DNA of 64,000 nucleotides from Plantibacter sp050587525 (GCF_050587525.1 NZ_JBOBFT010000002.1:1-64000); one strand, 5' to 3'; shown: positions 18,355 through 27,414, counted from the first letter of the stretch. Translations and numbers: made by a program. The notes: generated from the letters alone by a model not told the origin.

Positions 18355-19068
18355 CTAGAGGAGCTCCAGGTCGTCGGGGCGACTCGTCTGCCGGAGGGCG
18401 TCGTCGACCGCGGACCGGACGAGCGAGGACAGGAAGCTTCCCGGATTCTCGACGCCGATGTCGTCGAGGAGGCCCGTCGCCTGCTGGACGATCGCGCGGG
18501 AGAACGTCGATGCGGTCTCGATGGCCTCCGCATAGGCGGGGCGATCCGCCTCGGCCACGATCACGGGCTCTGCACCCATCTCCACGACGAGCGCCTGACC
18601 GATAGGCTGCACCGGGCCGGGCGCCGTCACGGCGAAGAACGACTCCTGCAGACGCGACAGGTCGAGGCTCGTGCCCGTGAACGACATCGCCGGATGCAGC
18701 GCGAGCGGGATCACCCCAGCCGCCGCGGCAGAGGCGAGGACGCCGACGCCGAACTTCGCCGAGGTGTGCGCGACGAGCTGACCGGGCTGCCAGGCGCCGA
18801 CGGCCGCGAGGCCCTCCACGAGCGACTGCAGTTCGCTGTCCGGGACCGCGATGATGACGAGCTCGCTGCGCTCGACGACCTCCGGCGTCTCCAGGACGGG
18901 CACGTCCGGCAGCATCGCACTGGCGCGGTCCCGGCCCTCCTCGGACACGGCCGTGATGCCGACGACCGCGTGCCCTGCACCGCCGAGGGCAGCACCGATC
19001 ACGGGACCGACCCGGCCGGAGCCGATGATGCCGACGCCGAGTCGAGCGCTTCTGGCCTCGGCGCTCAT
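18355..19068 (-). CDS. Rossmann-like/DUF2520 domain protein
   Basis: The 237-residue protein has an N-terminal Rossmann fold (GVGIIGSGRVGPVIGAAL, residues about 12-29) and a C-terminal DUF2520 helical domain, resembling ketopantoate-reductase-like dehydrogenases. In relatives it usually sits just before panC, hinting at pantothenate or folate metabolism, but no activity is established. Its ATG overlaps the stop of the upstream PH-domain gene (ATGA), marking it as the last gene of the folate-PH operon. The stop codon is fused to an IS remnant, yet the coding sequence looks complete. A broken copy of its 3' part is at 14248-14609. Confidence 0.85.
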   Translation of the reverse strand: MSAEARSARLGVGIIGSGRVGPVIGAALGGAGHAVVGITAVSEEGRDRASAMLPDVPVLETPEVVERSELVIIAVPDSELQSLVEGLAAVGAWQPGQLVAHTSAKFGVGVLASAAAAGVIPLALHPAMSFTGTSLDLSRLQESFFAVTAPGPVQPIGQALVVEMGAEPVIVAEADRPAYAEAIETASTFSRAIVQQATGLLDDIGVENPGSFLSSLVRSAVDDALRQTSRPDDLELL

Positions 19069-21014
19069 GCGCGGTCCCCCTGCTGGTCGGCGGGCGGTGC
19101 GGCGACGGGCGATGTGGCGGCAGTCGGCGCAGCCGCAGATGGTGGGGCGACAGGCGGTGCGGCGACAGGCGGCACGACCGGCGCCGACGGAACCGACGGA
19201 ACCGACGGCCCCGACGCCCCCGACGTCACCACACCGGCGGTCTCCGCCATCGCAGCAGGACCGACGCCCTGCTGCTCGGTCGCGAGATCCGCGTACGGAG
19301 CCGTCACCACCGCCTCTGTCGGCGGATCACCCTGGTCGAAGCTCGCCCAGCGATGGCTGCGGTCACCGGTCTGCGCTGCGATGATCCCCGCGGCCGTCGA
19401 CTCGAAGAGGTGGATGGCCTCCTCCCGGGCGATGCCGGGGAGTTCGGCGACGATGGCGCCTGGAACCGTGTGCGCGGTCGCCGATGCGAGATCCAAGGCG
19501 CGCAGGAGCGGTCCCTGTTCGATGCGGATGCTCTGCAGACGGGCGAGCGGCAGGATGTCGAGCTTCCGCCAGACGACCCCGCGTCGGAAGAGGAGGAGCC
19601 CGTCGCGGAGCGCGTAGCCGGTGCGGCGCCAGGACAGCGGGTTGATCCAGAACGCGCGCTTGGGCGACTGCACGAAGCCCGTCCCGTCACGCGTCGAGAG
19701 AGCCGAGTTGAGCGGTCCCCACGCGCTGCCGTCGATGCGGCCGGCGAGCATCAGTTCGACGACCTTCGCCGCGTCCTCCAGCGAACCGACGGGCAGGACG
19801 GTGTTCGTCGACGAGCCGCGAGCTGCCTGTTCGAGCGACAGACCGGCCTTGTTGATCCGCACCTGCCACCAGCCGAACGGACGCCAGATGATCGACTGGC
19901 TCACCTGGATCGCGTGGATCCGACCGGGCGGGATGGTCTCGCTCGTCGTCGAGAACAGCCCGAAGCCGACACGGACGCCGGAGGGCGTGGCCGCGATGCT
20001 GTAGCGCAGTGACTTCGTGACGCCCGACCACAGGTACCCGACGAGACCGATGACCATCGGCACGACGAAGAACAGGACGTAGTACGAGCCGCGTGCGACG
20101 AACACGGCTCCCACGATGGCGGCGATGATGACGACCCAGGTGTACCAGCCGAGGACGACGGAGCCGATGAGACGACCGAGCGACAGCTGCACGACCGACT
20201 GGGGTGGTGCGGCGTCAGGGTCGAGGTCCGGCGAGATGAAGTCGTCGACGCGGTCGGTGACGAAGCGGGAGACCGCGGCGCTGCGGCCTGAGTGCTCCCC
20301 CGGAGCAGCATGGGCGCCGGCTCCAGGAGTGCCCGCAGCAGCGCCCGCAGCTGCTCCGACGCCAGCGCCTGGACCACCGGGGACCCCGAACTCGTCGGCG
20401 CCTGGAGCCACCGGCGCGCCGAATCCCGCAGCCTGTCCACCGGGCGCGGCGGCTGTGCGCTCCGCGAGCTTCACACCGCTCGCGAGTGTCAGGACATCGC
20501 GTCGGAGGCCATCGGCGTCCTTCGCATAGAGGTACTCGAGCTTGACGTTGGCGTCCTGTCCGGCGACGCTCACGTTGATGCGCGAGGCGCCGACGAGCCG
20601 GGCGAGCAACGGCTTCTCCACCGAGATCCCCTGGATGCGGTCGAGCTTCGCCTTGCGGTGCGTGCGGAACAGGACGCCGCTGCGCACCTCGACCGCCTCG
20701 TCGGTCACGCGGAAGGTGTGCATGCGCCACGACAGGTAGAAGATCCCGATGATGACGATGAGGCCGGCGGCGACGGCGAGCAGCGCCCAACCGACCCAGC
20801 CGTGGTCCACGACGAAGTCGATGGGGTCGCCCGGGGCGCCTCGTGCGGGGATGAAGAGGTCGATGAGCCGCTCACGGAGATTCGCGATCACCACACCGAG
20901 GATGGCGACGAACGCGATGCCGCCGCGGAGCAGCGGGGTCGCCGGATGGAGGCGGTGCCATGCTCCGTCGACGAGGCTCTGCCCATCGACGCGGGCGACG
21001 ATGGGGTCGCTCAC
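19065..21014 (-). CDS. large PH (YdbT-type) domain membrane protein
   Basis: The 649-residue protein repeats a pattern of paired membrane helices plus bacterial PH domains: spans at about 30-50 and 66-90, PH segment with EVRSGVLFRTHRKAKLDRIQ, a long Gly/Ala/Pro linker (about 200-245), further span pairs near 290-340, then PH segments with FGLFSTTSETIPPGRIHAIQ and LLLFRRGVVWRKLDILPLAR. The tail is Pro/Ala/Val repeats ending in low complexity. The GTG start overlaps the upstream stop (GTGA), and a longer reading through the upstream gene is rejected. It pairs with the smaller PH gene just upstream, as in ydbS-ydbT. Role in the envelope is inferred. Confidence 0.85.
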   Translation of the reverse strand: MSDPIVARVDGQSLVDGAWHRLHPATPLLRGGIAFVAILGVVIANLRERLIDLFIPARGAPGDPIDFVVDHGWVGWALLAVAAGLIVIIGIFYLSWRMHTFRVTDEAVEVRSGVLFRTHRKAKLDRIQGISVEKPLLARLVGASRINVSVAGQDANVKLEYLYAKDADGLRRDVLTLASGVKLAERTAAAPGGQAAGFGAPVAPGADEFGVPGGPGAGVGAAAGAAAGTPGAGAHAAPGEHSGRSAAVSRFVTDRVDDFISPDLDPDAAPPQSVVQLSLGRLIGSVVLGWYTWVVIIAAIVGAVFVARGSYYVLFFVVPMVIGLVGYLWSGVTKSLRYSIAATPSGVRVGFGLFSTTSETIPPGRIHAIQVSQSIIWRPFGWWQVRINKAGLSLEQAARGSSTNTVLPVGSLEDAAKVVELMLAGRIDGSAWGPLNSALSTRDGTGFVQSPKRAFWINPLSWRRTGYALRDGLLLFRRGVVWRKLDILPLARLQSIRIEQGPLLRALDLASATAHTVPGAIVAELPGIAREEAIHLFESTAAGIIAAQTGDRSHRWASFDQGDPPTEAVVTAPYADLATEQQGVGPAAMAETAGVVTSGASGPSVPSVPSAPVVPPVAAPPVAPPSAAAPTAATSPVAAPPADQQGDRA

Positions 21015-21580
21015 AGGCCCGTCCGCCGGCTCTCGGCGACGGTCACGAGGTGGTCTCGCAGCGCTTCGGCTTCGGCATCGGGCAGGCCGTTGATGACGAC
21101 GCCTGTCGACGCGGAGGCCGTCACGAACTTGAGGTCGGCGAGACCGAACGCCCGGGAGAGCGGACCGCGGTTGATGTCGATGAGCTGCATCCGCCCGTAG
21201 GGCACGGCGACGAACCGCTGCCACATGATCCCGCGCCGGAAGAGGAGGTCGTCCTCACGCAGTTGGTAGCCGATCGCGCGGGTGCGGCGAGGGATGAAGG
21301 CCGCGGTGATGACGAGGATGATCGCGATCACGCCGTACGGCAACCAGACCCAGGCGAAGTTCCACACGACCGCGACGAAGACCGCCGCCGCGGTGATGAC
21401 GAGGAGGTATGCGGCAGCCGAGATGAATTCGACCGCGATGAACTTGGGGCTGACACGCCGCCACTCCACACCGGGCAGCTCGAGTCGGCGAGCTGCGCGT
21501 CGACCGCCGTCGGGAACAGAACCGCCGCTCCCGTCCGCGTCACGAACGGCTTGTGGCTCCTGGGGCGTCATCGTCATCAT
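21011..21580 (-). CDS. PH (YdbS-type) domain membrane protein
   Basis: The 189-residue product has a polar Arg-rich N-terminus, two adjacent membrane spans (about 58-79 and 82-107) and a C-terminal bacterial PH domain containing LLFRRGIMWQRFVAVPYGRM and QLIDINRGPLSRAFGLADL. It is the small partner of the large PH protein downstream. The ATG at 21580 overlaps the DUF3180 gene by 41 bp; other ATGs at 21577 and 21571 are possible. Function unknown; operon membership is clear from the overlaps. Confidence 0.85.
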   Translation of the reverse strand: MMTMTPQEPQAVRDADGSGGSVPDGGRRAARRLELPGVEWRRVSPKFIAVEFISAAAYLLVITAAAVFVAVVWNFAWVWLPYGVIAIILVITAAFIPRRTRAIGYQLREDDLLFRRGIMWQRFVAVPYGRMQLIDINRGPLSRAFGLADLKFVTASASTGVVINGLPDAEAEALRDHLVTVAESRRTGL

Positions 21581-22013
21581 CCTTCGGCACGGTGCAGAAC
21601 CACTCGGCCACCAGTGCGGCGGCGACGAGTGCGGCTGATCCCACGATCGACGCGATGACCAGCCAGAACGAGCCTACCGCCGGAACGATCGGGCGGGTCA
21701 GCAGGAAGAGCAGGACCCCCACGGAGCCGCCGAGGACGAGTGAGCCGGCGAGGCTCGACGCCTTGGCAAGCGCCGCGATGCGCATGGCGCGGAACGGCTC
21801 GATGCGGTGGTGGGCGCGGCCCGTGGTCGCACGCCGGATGGGCAACGAGATTGCGACGAGGATGATCGCGATGGCGATGAGCGAGATCGCGAGGGTGAGG
21901 GGCGGGATGACCGAGGGGCGGCCTGCGGACACCGTGGCGACCTCGCCGAGGAAGCCGATGACGAGCCCGGCCGCGCCGAGGATGATGAGCGGTGTCGCGG
22001 ACGTGCGCTTCAT
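21540..22013 (-). CDS. DUF3180 domain membrane protein
   Basis: The 157-residue protein has four membrane spans (about 9-27, 38-58, 84-106 and 116-136) with a basic loop RRATTGRAHHRIEPFRAMR between spans 2 and 3. This is the DUF3180 family, restricted to actinobacteria and typically found directly after folK. Its ATG overlaps the folK stop by 4 bp. No activity is known. It ends in an Asp-rich tail (KDDDDDAPGA). Confidence 0.88.
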   Translation of the reverse strand: MKRTSATPLIILGAAGLVIGFLGEVATVSAGRPSVIPPLTLAISLIAIAIILVAISLPIRRATTGRAHHRIEPFRAMRIAALAKASSLAGSLVLGGSVGVLLFLLTRPIVPAVGSFWLVIASIVGSAALVAAALVAEWFCTVPKDDDDDAPGATSRS

Positions 22014-22573
22014 CGGGCGTCTCCGTCCACGACGGTCACCGAGTCGTCGGTCGCGGCGGGCAGCGTGTCGACACGGCCGATGCCGGGCAGTTCGGCGTCC
22101 GCGTCGAGGAGCAGCCAGGGCACGAGGACGAAGCCGCGCTCCGCCGCCCGCGGGTGCGGGACGGTGAGTCGCTCGTCGTCGATGACCGAGGCGCCGTAGG
22201 TGACGATGTCGAGGTCGAGCGTGCGATCTCCCCAGCGCTCCTCGCGGACGCGCCCGTGGGTCTGTTCGACGATGTGGAGCGCGTCGAGGAGGTCGTGCGG
22301 GTCGAGGTTCGTGCGCACGACGGCGACGCCGTTCAGATACGCGGGTGCCGACTGGTCGACGCCGTCGAGCTTCACGGCGGCGCTCGAGACGAGCGGCGAC
22401 AACCGCACCGATGCGATGCCAGGGGCCAGTTCGAGCTGTGCGACGGCTGCGTGGATCGTCGCCTCACGATCGCCGAGATTGCTGCCGAACGCCACGACGG
22501 CTTCGACCTCGGCCCCGCCGCGAGGGACGGGCAAGCGGCGTTGCGGATCGTGGATCGGCGTGCGGGAGACCAT
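22010..22573 (-). CDS. folK: 2-amino-4-hydroxy-6-hydroxymethyldihydropteridine pyrophosphokinase
   Basis: The 187-residue enzyme transfers pyrophosphate from ATP to hydroxymethyldihydropterin, the step before dihydropteroate synthase. It shows the N-terminal FGSNLGDREATI (residues about 29-40) and the HPPK signature RWGDRTLDLDIVTYG, plus the HPRAAERGFVLVP segment. The N-terminal roughly 22 residues precede the fold and may be trimmed by a later start. Its start overlaps the folB stop (ATGA), and its stop overlaps DUF3180. Confidence 0.95.
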   Translation of the reverse strand: MVSRTPIHDPQRRLPVPRGGAEVEAVVAFGSNLGDREATIHAAVAQLELAPGIASVRLSPLVSSAAVKLDGVDQSAPAYLNGVAVVRTNLDPHDLLDALHIVEQTHGRVREERWGDRTLDLDIVTYGASVIDDERLTVPHPRAAERGFVLVPWLLLDADAELPGIGRVDTLPAATDDSVTVVDGDAR

Positions 22574-22941
22574 CAGGCGTCCGCCTTCGTTCGTGTGATC
22601 GTGACCGCGACATCGGCGAACGGCACGGTGATCGGCGCCGTCGGCTTGTGCACGGTGACCGTCACGGCATCGGCGCGCTCGTGGGCGAGGACGACTCCGG
22701 CGATGCGCTCGGCGACGGTCTCGATGAGGTCGACGGGATCGCGTTCGACCGCGCCGACGACCTCCTCGGCGAGTTCTCCGTAGTGCAGCGTCGCGCGCAG
22801 GTCGTCGCCGCCCGAAGCTGGGCGCAGGTCGAGGGACACGGACACGTCGATGACGAACTCCTGTCCGTCGGCTCGTTCGAAGTCGAAGACGCCGTGGTGG
22901 GCGAAGGCGCGGAGACCGGTGAGGGTGATCGAATCAGACAT
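22573..22941 (-). CDS. folB: dihydroneopterin aldolase
   Basis: The 122-residue enzyme converts dihydroneopterin to hydroxymethyldihydropterin and glycolaldehyde. Typical segments are ITLTGLRAFAHHGVFDFER at the N-terminus, DLRATLHYGELAEEV, the helix LIETVAERIAGVVL and a final VHKPTAPI. The start at MSDSITLTG is the conserved one; a reading open up to 23022 is rejected. It overlaps folP by 8 bp and folK by 1 bp. Confidence 0.94.
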   Translation of the reverse strand: MSDSITLTGLRAFAHHGVFDFERADGQEFVIDVSVSLDLRPASGGDDLRATLHYGELAEEVVGAVERDPVDLIETVAERIAGVVLAHERADAVTVTVHKPTAPITVPFADVAVTITRTKADA

Positions 22942-23818
22942 CGTTCCCAGCCTGCCATGCCGAGAGGGTGTCGAGGGCGAGGCGCGTGCTCGCGACATCG
23001 TGCACGCGGACGCCCCACGCACCCGCGCCGGCCGCGAGAACGCTCACGACGGCCGTCGGGAGGTCTCGGGCCTCCATGGGTGCGTCGTCCGGGAGGAGGG
23101 CGCCGAGGAAGCGCTTGCGGGACGCACCGACGAGCACGGGATGACCGAGCGCGAGCAGCTCGTCGAGCTTCGCGAGGATGCGCCAGTTGTGGTCGGCGTT
23201 CTTCGAGAACCCGAGGCCCGGGTCCACGATGATCTGCTCTGACGCGACGCCCTGCGCGATGAGCGCCTCCACCCGCGCGCGCACCTCGGCTGCGACATCG
23301 GTCGCCGCGTCCGTGTACTGCGCACGACTCGTCATGGTGTCGGAGTGCCCCCGCCAGTGGCTCACGATGAACGGCAGGCCGCTCGACGCGACGACTCCGG
23401 CCATCCGGTCGTCGGCGAGGCCGCCGGAAACGTCGTTGAGGATCGCCGCGCCCGCCGTGATCGCGGCACGAGCCGTGTCCGCGTTCATCGTGTCGATGCT
23501 GACGCGCACGCCATTCGACGCGAGGGCCTCGATCACGGGCACCACACGGGCGAGCTCCTGCTCGGTCGCGACCCGTGCCGCACCCGGCCTCGTGGACTCG
23601 CCGCCGATGTCGATGATGTCCGCACCGTCCGCGACCATCTCGAGGCCGTGGGCGATCGCATCGTCGACGTCGAGATATCGTCCGCCGTCGCTGAAGGAGT
23701 CGGGGGTCACGTTCACGACGCCCATGATCTGCATGCGCGGGGAAGCCGCGCCGGCGAGCGGCCTGCCTGCAGGGCGTGGGGATCCGGCGCCTCGCGGATC
23801 GTCGGTCTGCCACGTCAT
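22934..23818 (-). CDS. folP: dihydropteroate synthase
   Basis: The 294-residue TIM-barrel enzyme condenses the pterin pyrophosphate with p-aminobenzoate; it is the sulfonamide target. The first signature is MGVVNVTPDSFSDGGRYLD (about residues 32-50) and the second DIIDIGGESTRPGA. VSIDTMNADTA, ILNDVSGG, VDPGLGFSKNADHN and GASRKRFLG are also present. The N-terminal about 28 residues are a Pro/Gly-rich extension, so the internal ATG just before QIMGVVN is an alternative start. It lies 4 bp after folE. Confidence 0.95.
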   Translation of the reverse strand: MTWQTDDPRGAGSPRPAGRPLAGAASPRMQIMGVVNVTPDSFSDGGRYLDVDDAIAHGLEMVADGADIIDIGGESTRPGAARVATEQELARVVPVIEALASNGVRVSIDTMNADTARAAITAGAAILNDVSGGLADDRMAGVVASSGLPFIVSHWRGHSDTMTSRAQYTDAATDVAAEVRARVEALIAQGVASEQIIVDPGLGFSKNADHNWRILAKLDELLALGHPVLVGASRKRFLGALLPDDAPMEARDLPTAVVSVLAAGAGAWGVRVHDVASTRLALDTLSAWQAGNDV

Positions 23819-23822
23819 CGCG

Positions 23823-24485
23823 TCACCGACCGGGGCTGGCGTCGTCGACCGACGAGGCTACGGTGGGCGGCGCGACGGCGGCGGGCGGCGCGGCTGCTGC
23901 AGGCGTGCCGAGGAGCGCGAACAGCTCGGCGCGTGCGACCGGATCGCGGAGCTCGCCACGGCTCGCGAAGGTGACCGTGGAGCTGGCCGTCTGACGAGGA
24001 CCGCGCGTGGTCACGCACCCGTGGACGGCGTCGAGCACGACGAGCACCCCTCGCGGCGCGAGGCCGTCGTCGATGGCGTCGGCGATCTGCTCGGTGAGTC
24101 GTTCCTGCACCTGTGGCCGGGCGGCGAGCGTTTCGACGACCCGGGGCAGGGCGCCGAGCCCGATGACCTTCTCCGCCGGCAGATACGCGATGTGGGCGAC
24201 GCCGATGAACGGCAGCAGGTGGTGCTCGCACACCGAGCGGAAGGTGATGTCGCGCATGAGCACGGCTTCACTCGTCCGCTCGTCCCCGTCACCGTGGTCG
24301 CCGACGGGGATCGTCCGTTCCAGATGCACGGCCGCGTCCTCGCCGACACCGGAGAAGAACTCCGAGTACGCCTCGGCCACCCGCGACGGAGTGGCCTCCA
24401 GACCGTCGCGGCCCGGGTCCTCCCCGATCGCCTCGAGGATCTCCCGGACAGCCGCTTCGATCCGCCCCCGATCAACGCCTGCCAT
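23823..24485 (-). CDS. folE: GTP cyclohydrolase I
   Basis: The 220-residue enzyme opens GTP to dihydroneopterin triphosphate, the first step of folate synthesis. Core motifs are EDPGRDGLEATPSRVAEAY, the zinc/GTP segment FRSVCEHHLLPFIGVAHIAY and the late VEARHGC-type loop, here VLDAVHGCVTTRGPRQTAS, with the zinc cysteine. A C-terminal Pro/Ala/Val extension (APPAAVAPPTVASSV) is unusual. ATG at 24485 is chosen; a GTG one codon earlier is equally possible. The start lies 7 bp past the ftsH stop. Confidence 0.95.
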   Translation of the reverse strand: MAGVDRGRIEAAVREILEAIGEDPGRDGLEATPSRVAEAYSEFFSGVGEDAAVHLERTIPVGDHGDGDERTSEAVLMRDITFRSVCEHHLLPFIGVAHIAYLPAEKVIGLGALPRVVETLAARPQVQERLTEQIADAIDDGLAPRGVLVVLDAVHGCVTTRGPRQTASSTVTFASRGELRDPVARAELFALLGTPAAAAPPAAVAPPTVASSVDDASPGR

Positions 24486-24491
24486 CACGCG

Positions 24492-26504
24492 TTACGCGGT
24501 GGCGGGTCGGGGCTTGGTGGCGCGGGTGCGCTTGGGCTTCACTTCGGCCTCAGGCTCCGAGCTGATGCCACCATCGGCAGCACCTGCATCGATCGGGGCC
24601 GTGAACGCCTGCGAACCGACGGCGGAACCTGCACCGATCGGGCGCTTGTCGCTCGACAGCCACACCGGACGCGGCGGCAGCTTCTTGACGTCTTTGAAGA
24701 TCTCGGCCAGCTGGAGGTGGTCCAGGGTCTCCTTCTCCATGAGCTCTGCAGCCAGACGGTCGAGGACGGCGCGGTTGGCCGTGATGACCTGCCACGCCTC
24801 ATCGTGAGCGGCCTCGATGAGCTCGCGGACCTGGGCGTCGACGCGCTCGGCGATGCGCTCCGAGTAGTCGCGCTGGTGACCCATGTCGCGACCGAGGAAC
24901 ATCTCACCGGACGACTGGCCCAGCTTGACGGCGCCGACGTCGGCGGTCATGCCGTACTCGGTGACCATCTTGCGAGCGATGCCCGTGGCCTTCTCGATGT
25001 CGTTCGACGCACCCGTGGTGGGGTCGTGGAACACGAGCTCCTCAGCGACGCGGCCGCCCATGGCGTACGCGAGCTGGTCGAGGAGTTCGTTGCGCGTGAC
25101 CGAGTACTTGTCTTCGAGCGGCAGCACCATCGTGTACCCGAGGGCACGGCCGCGCGGCAGGATCGTGACCTTCGTGACGGGGTCCGTGTTGTTCATCGCA
25201 GCAGCAGCGAGAGCGTGGCCGCCCTCGTGGTACGCCGTGATGAGCTTCTCCTGCTCGCGCATGACCCGCGTGCGGCGCTGCGGACCGGCGATGACGCGGT
25301 CGATCGCTTCGTCGAGCGCACGGTTGTCGATGAGCTGCGCGTTGGAGCGGGCGGTGAGGAGTGCCGCTTCGTTGAGGACGTTGGCGAGGTCCGCGCCGGT
25401 GAACCCGGGCGACTTGCGGGCGACGACCTCGAGGTCGACGCTGGCGGCCAAGGGCTTGCCCTTGCCGTGCACCTCGAGGATCTTCTTCCGGCCGGCGAGG
25501 TCGGGGGCGTCGACGCCGATCTGGCGGTCGAAGCGGCCCGGACGCAGGAGCGCGGGGTCGAGGATGTCGGGACGGTTGGTCGCGGCGATGAGGATGACGT
25601 TCGTCTTCACATCGAAGCCGTCCATCTCCACGAGGAGCTGGTTGAGCGTCTGCTCGCGCTCGTCGTGACCGCCGCCCATGCCGGCGCCGCGGTGGCGACC
25701 GACGGCGTCGATCTCGTCGACGAAGATGATGGCCGGGGAGTTCTCCTTGGCCTGCTGGAAGAGGTCGCGGACGCGGCTCGCACCGACGCCGACGAACATC
25801 TCCACGAAGTCCGAACCGGAGATCGCGTAGAACGGCACGCCTGCTTCACCCGCGACGGCGCGGGCCAGGAGGGTCTTGCCGGTGCCGGGAGGGCCGTAGA
25901 GCAGCACGCCCTTCGGGATGCGGGCACCGACGGCCTGGAACTTGGCCGGCTCCTTGAGGAAGTCCTTGATCTCCTCGAGCTCCTCGATCGCCTCGTCCGC
26001 TCCGGCGACGTCCTCGAAGGTGACCTTCGGCGACTCCTTGGAGACGAGCTTCGCCTTCGATTTGCCGAACTGCATGACCTTGTTGCCGCCGCCCTGCATG
26101 CCGGACAGCATGATCCAGAAGAACACGCCGATCAGGAGCAGCGGGAGGAGCAGGCCGAGCATGGACAGGAACCAGCTGGGCTGCGGGACCTTGTCGTTGT
26201 AGCCGCCGGACGGGTTGGCGGAGTCGACCGCTTCGATGACGTCTGCAGCGCGGGCGTTCACGTAGTAGAACTGCACCTGCTCGCCGTACTTGTCGTCTGG
26301 CTTCGTGAGCGTGAGGTCGACGCGCTGGTCGCCGTCGGTGATGACGGCTTCCTTCACGAGTCCTTTGTCCAGGAAGGCGAGGCCCTCCTGAGTGGAGACC
26401 TCGCGGAACCCGTTCATGCTCATCAGACTGATGCCGATCCAGAAGACCAGGGCGGCGATGATCAGGTAGGGAATGGGACCCTTGAAGAGGCGCTTGACGT
26501 TCAT
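24492..26504 (-). CDS. ftsH: ATP-dependent zinc metalloprotease FtsH
   Basis: The 670-residue membrane protease degrades misassembled membrane proteins and regulators. Two spans (about 11-29 and 112-134) flank an extracytoplasmic domain. The AAA module has Walker A GPPGTGKT (204-211), Walker B FVDEID (261-266) and the second region of homology with RPGRFD (321-326). The zinc motif is HEGGH (426-430), a slight change from the common HEAGH. A Lys/Arg/Ala-rich tail follows residue 640. The start MNVKRLFKG is conserved; 20 upstream codons are rejected. It heads the folate genes with very short gaps, as in many actinobacteria. Confidence 0.97.
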   Translation of the reverse strand: MNVKRLFKGPIPYLIIAALVFWIGISLMSMNGFREVSTQEGLAFLDKGLVKEAVITDGDQRVDLTLTKPDDKYGEQVQFYYVNARAADVIEAVDSANPSGGYNDKVPQPSWFLSMLGLLLPLLLIGVFFWIMLSGMQGGGNKVMQFGKSKAKLVSKESPKVTFEDVAGADEAIEELEEIKDFLKEPAKFQAVGARIPKGVLLYGPPGTGKTLLARAVAGEAGVPFYAISGSDFVEMFVGVGASRVRDLFQQAKENSPAIIFVDEIDAVGRHRGAGMGGGHDEREQTLNQLLVEMDGFDVKTNVILIAATNRPDILDPALLRPGRFDRQIGVDAPDLAGRKKILEVHGKGKPLAASVDLEVVARKSPGFTGADLANVLNEAALLTARSNAQLIDNRALDEAIDRVIAGPQRRTRVMREQEKLITAYHEGGHALAAAAMNNTDPVTKVTILPRGRALGYTMVLPLEDKYSVTRNELLDQLAYAMGGRVAEELVFHDPTTGASNDIEKATGIARKMVTEYGMTADVGAVKLGQSSGEMFLGRDMGHQRDYSERIAERVDAQVRELIEAAHDEAWQVITANRAVLDRLAAELMEKETLDHLQLAEIFKDVKKLPPRPVWLSSDKRPIGAGSAVGSQAFTAPIDAGAADGGISSEPEAEVKPKRTRATKPRPATA

Positions 26505-26676
26505 GATGAGGCCGGGACTGGCCCGTTCCCTTTCTGCAGGACCGGTCGTTGGGCGGAGCCGCAACGAGAACTCAAGGCTACCGCCTCGGTGCTGGATGCG
26601 GTCTGCGTGTTTGCCGTGGGCGTAACGAGCGTTTCCGCGGCCGATTCCGGGCCCTCAGATCCGCCGTTTTCACGAA

Positions 26677-26717
26677 GAGGTGGGTGTCGAGCGCACGCTG
26701 CAGCCGACACCCACCTC
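26677..26717 (-). terminator. hairpin between hpt and ftsH
   Basis: GAGGTGGGTGTCG (26677-26689) pairs perfectly with CGACACCCACCTC (26705-26717) across a 15-nt loop, 28 bp beyond the hpt stop. There is no U run, so partial termination or RNA processing is possible. Confidence 0.6.
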
Positions 26718-26744
26718 GTCCTGAGAATGGTGGATGAACAGGGG

Positions 26745-27296
26745 TTACTCGTAGACGTGCGGGGCGAGGACGCCGACGTCGCGCAGGTTCCGGTACTTCT
26801 CATTGAAGTCGAGTCCGTAGCCGACCACGAAGTCGTTGGGGATGTCGAAGCCCACGTAGGTGCAGTCGATCTGGACCTTCGCCGCCTCCGGCTTGCGGAG
26901 GAGCGCGCACACCTCGATCGATGCCGCGCCGCGCGACGCGAAGTTGTCGAGCAGCCAGGAGAGCGTGAGCCCGGAGTCGATGATGTCCTCGACGATGAGC
27001 ACGTGACGATCCGTGAGGTCGGAGTCGAGGTCCTTGCGGATCTGCACGACACCGCTCGACTTCGTGCCTGCGCCGTACGAGCTGACCGCCATCCAGTCCA
27101 TCGACAGCGGGATGCGCAGCTCGCGTGCGAGGTCGGCCATGACCATGACCGCGCCCTTCAGCACACCGACGAGCAGGAGGTCCTTCCCTGCATAGTCGAC
27201 CTCGATGCGCCGGGCGAGCTCTGCGAGCTTGTCGCGGATCTCCTGTTCGGTGACGAGGATGGTCGTGAGGTCGTCCGGGATGTCGCTCTGCTCCAT
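26745..27296 (-). CDS. hpt: hypoxanthine phosphoribosyltransferase
   Basis: The 183-residue enzyme salvages hypoxanthine/guanine with PRPP. It shows LLVGVLKGAVMVMADLAREL, the PRPP loop VLIVEDIIDSGLTLSWLL, and the purine-specificity segment VGYGLDFNEKYRNLRDVGVL near the C-terminus. The gene lies between tilS and ftsH, the usual order. The ATG has no Shine-Dalgarno, but TACACT stands exactly 6 nt upstream, suggesting an internal leaderless promoter. Confidence 0.95.
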   Translation of the reverse strand: MEQSDIPDDLTTILVTEQEIRDKLAELARRIEVDYAGKDLLLVGVLKGAVMVMADLARELRIPLSMDWMAVSSYGAGTKSSGVVQIRKDLDSDLTDRHVLIVEDIIDSGLTLSWLLDNFASRGAASIEVCALLRKPEAAKVQIDCTYVGFDIPNDFVVGYGLDFNEKYRNLRDVGVLAPHVYE

Positions 27297-27414
27297 GCGT
27301 CGAGTGTATGCGACCGGCGCGCTCCGCCCCTGCGCCGGAGCCGTGAACGCGGCTGCACGGACGTGCGGATCGGGCAGGACCGGTGGGCCGCTGACCGCTC
27401 GGCTGCAGACCGGC

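Noticed and set aside
26549..26737. 62-codon open frame between hpt and ftsH
   Set aside because: It is antisense to the transcript, overlaps the hairpin and ends in the mirrored stem; no protein features.
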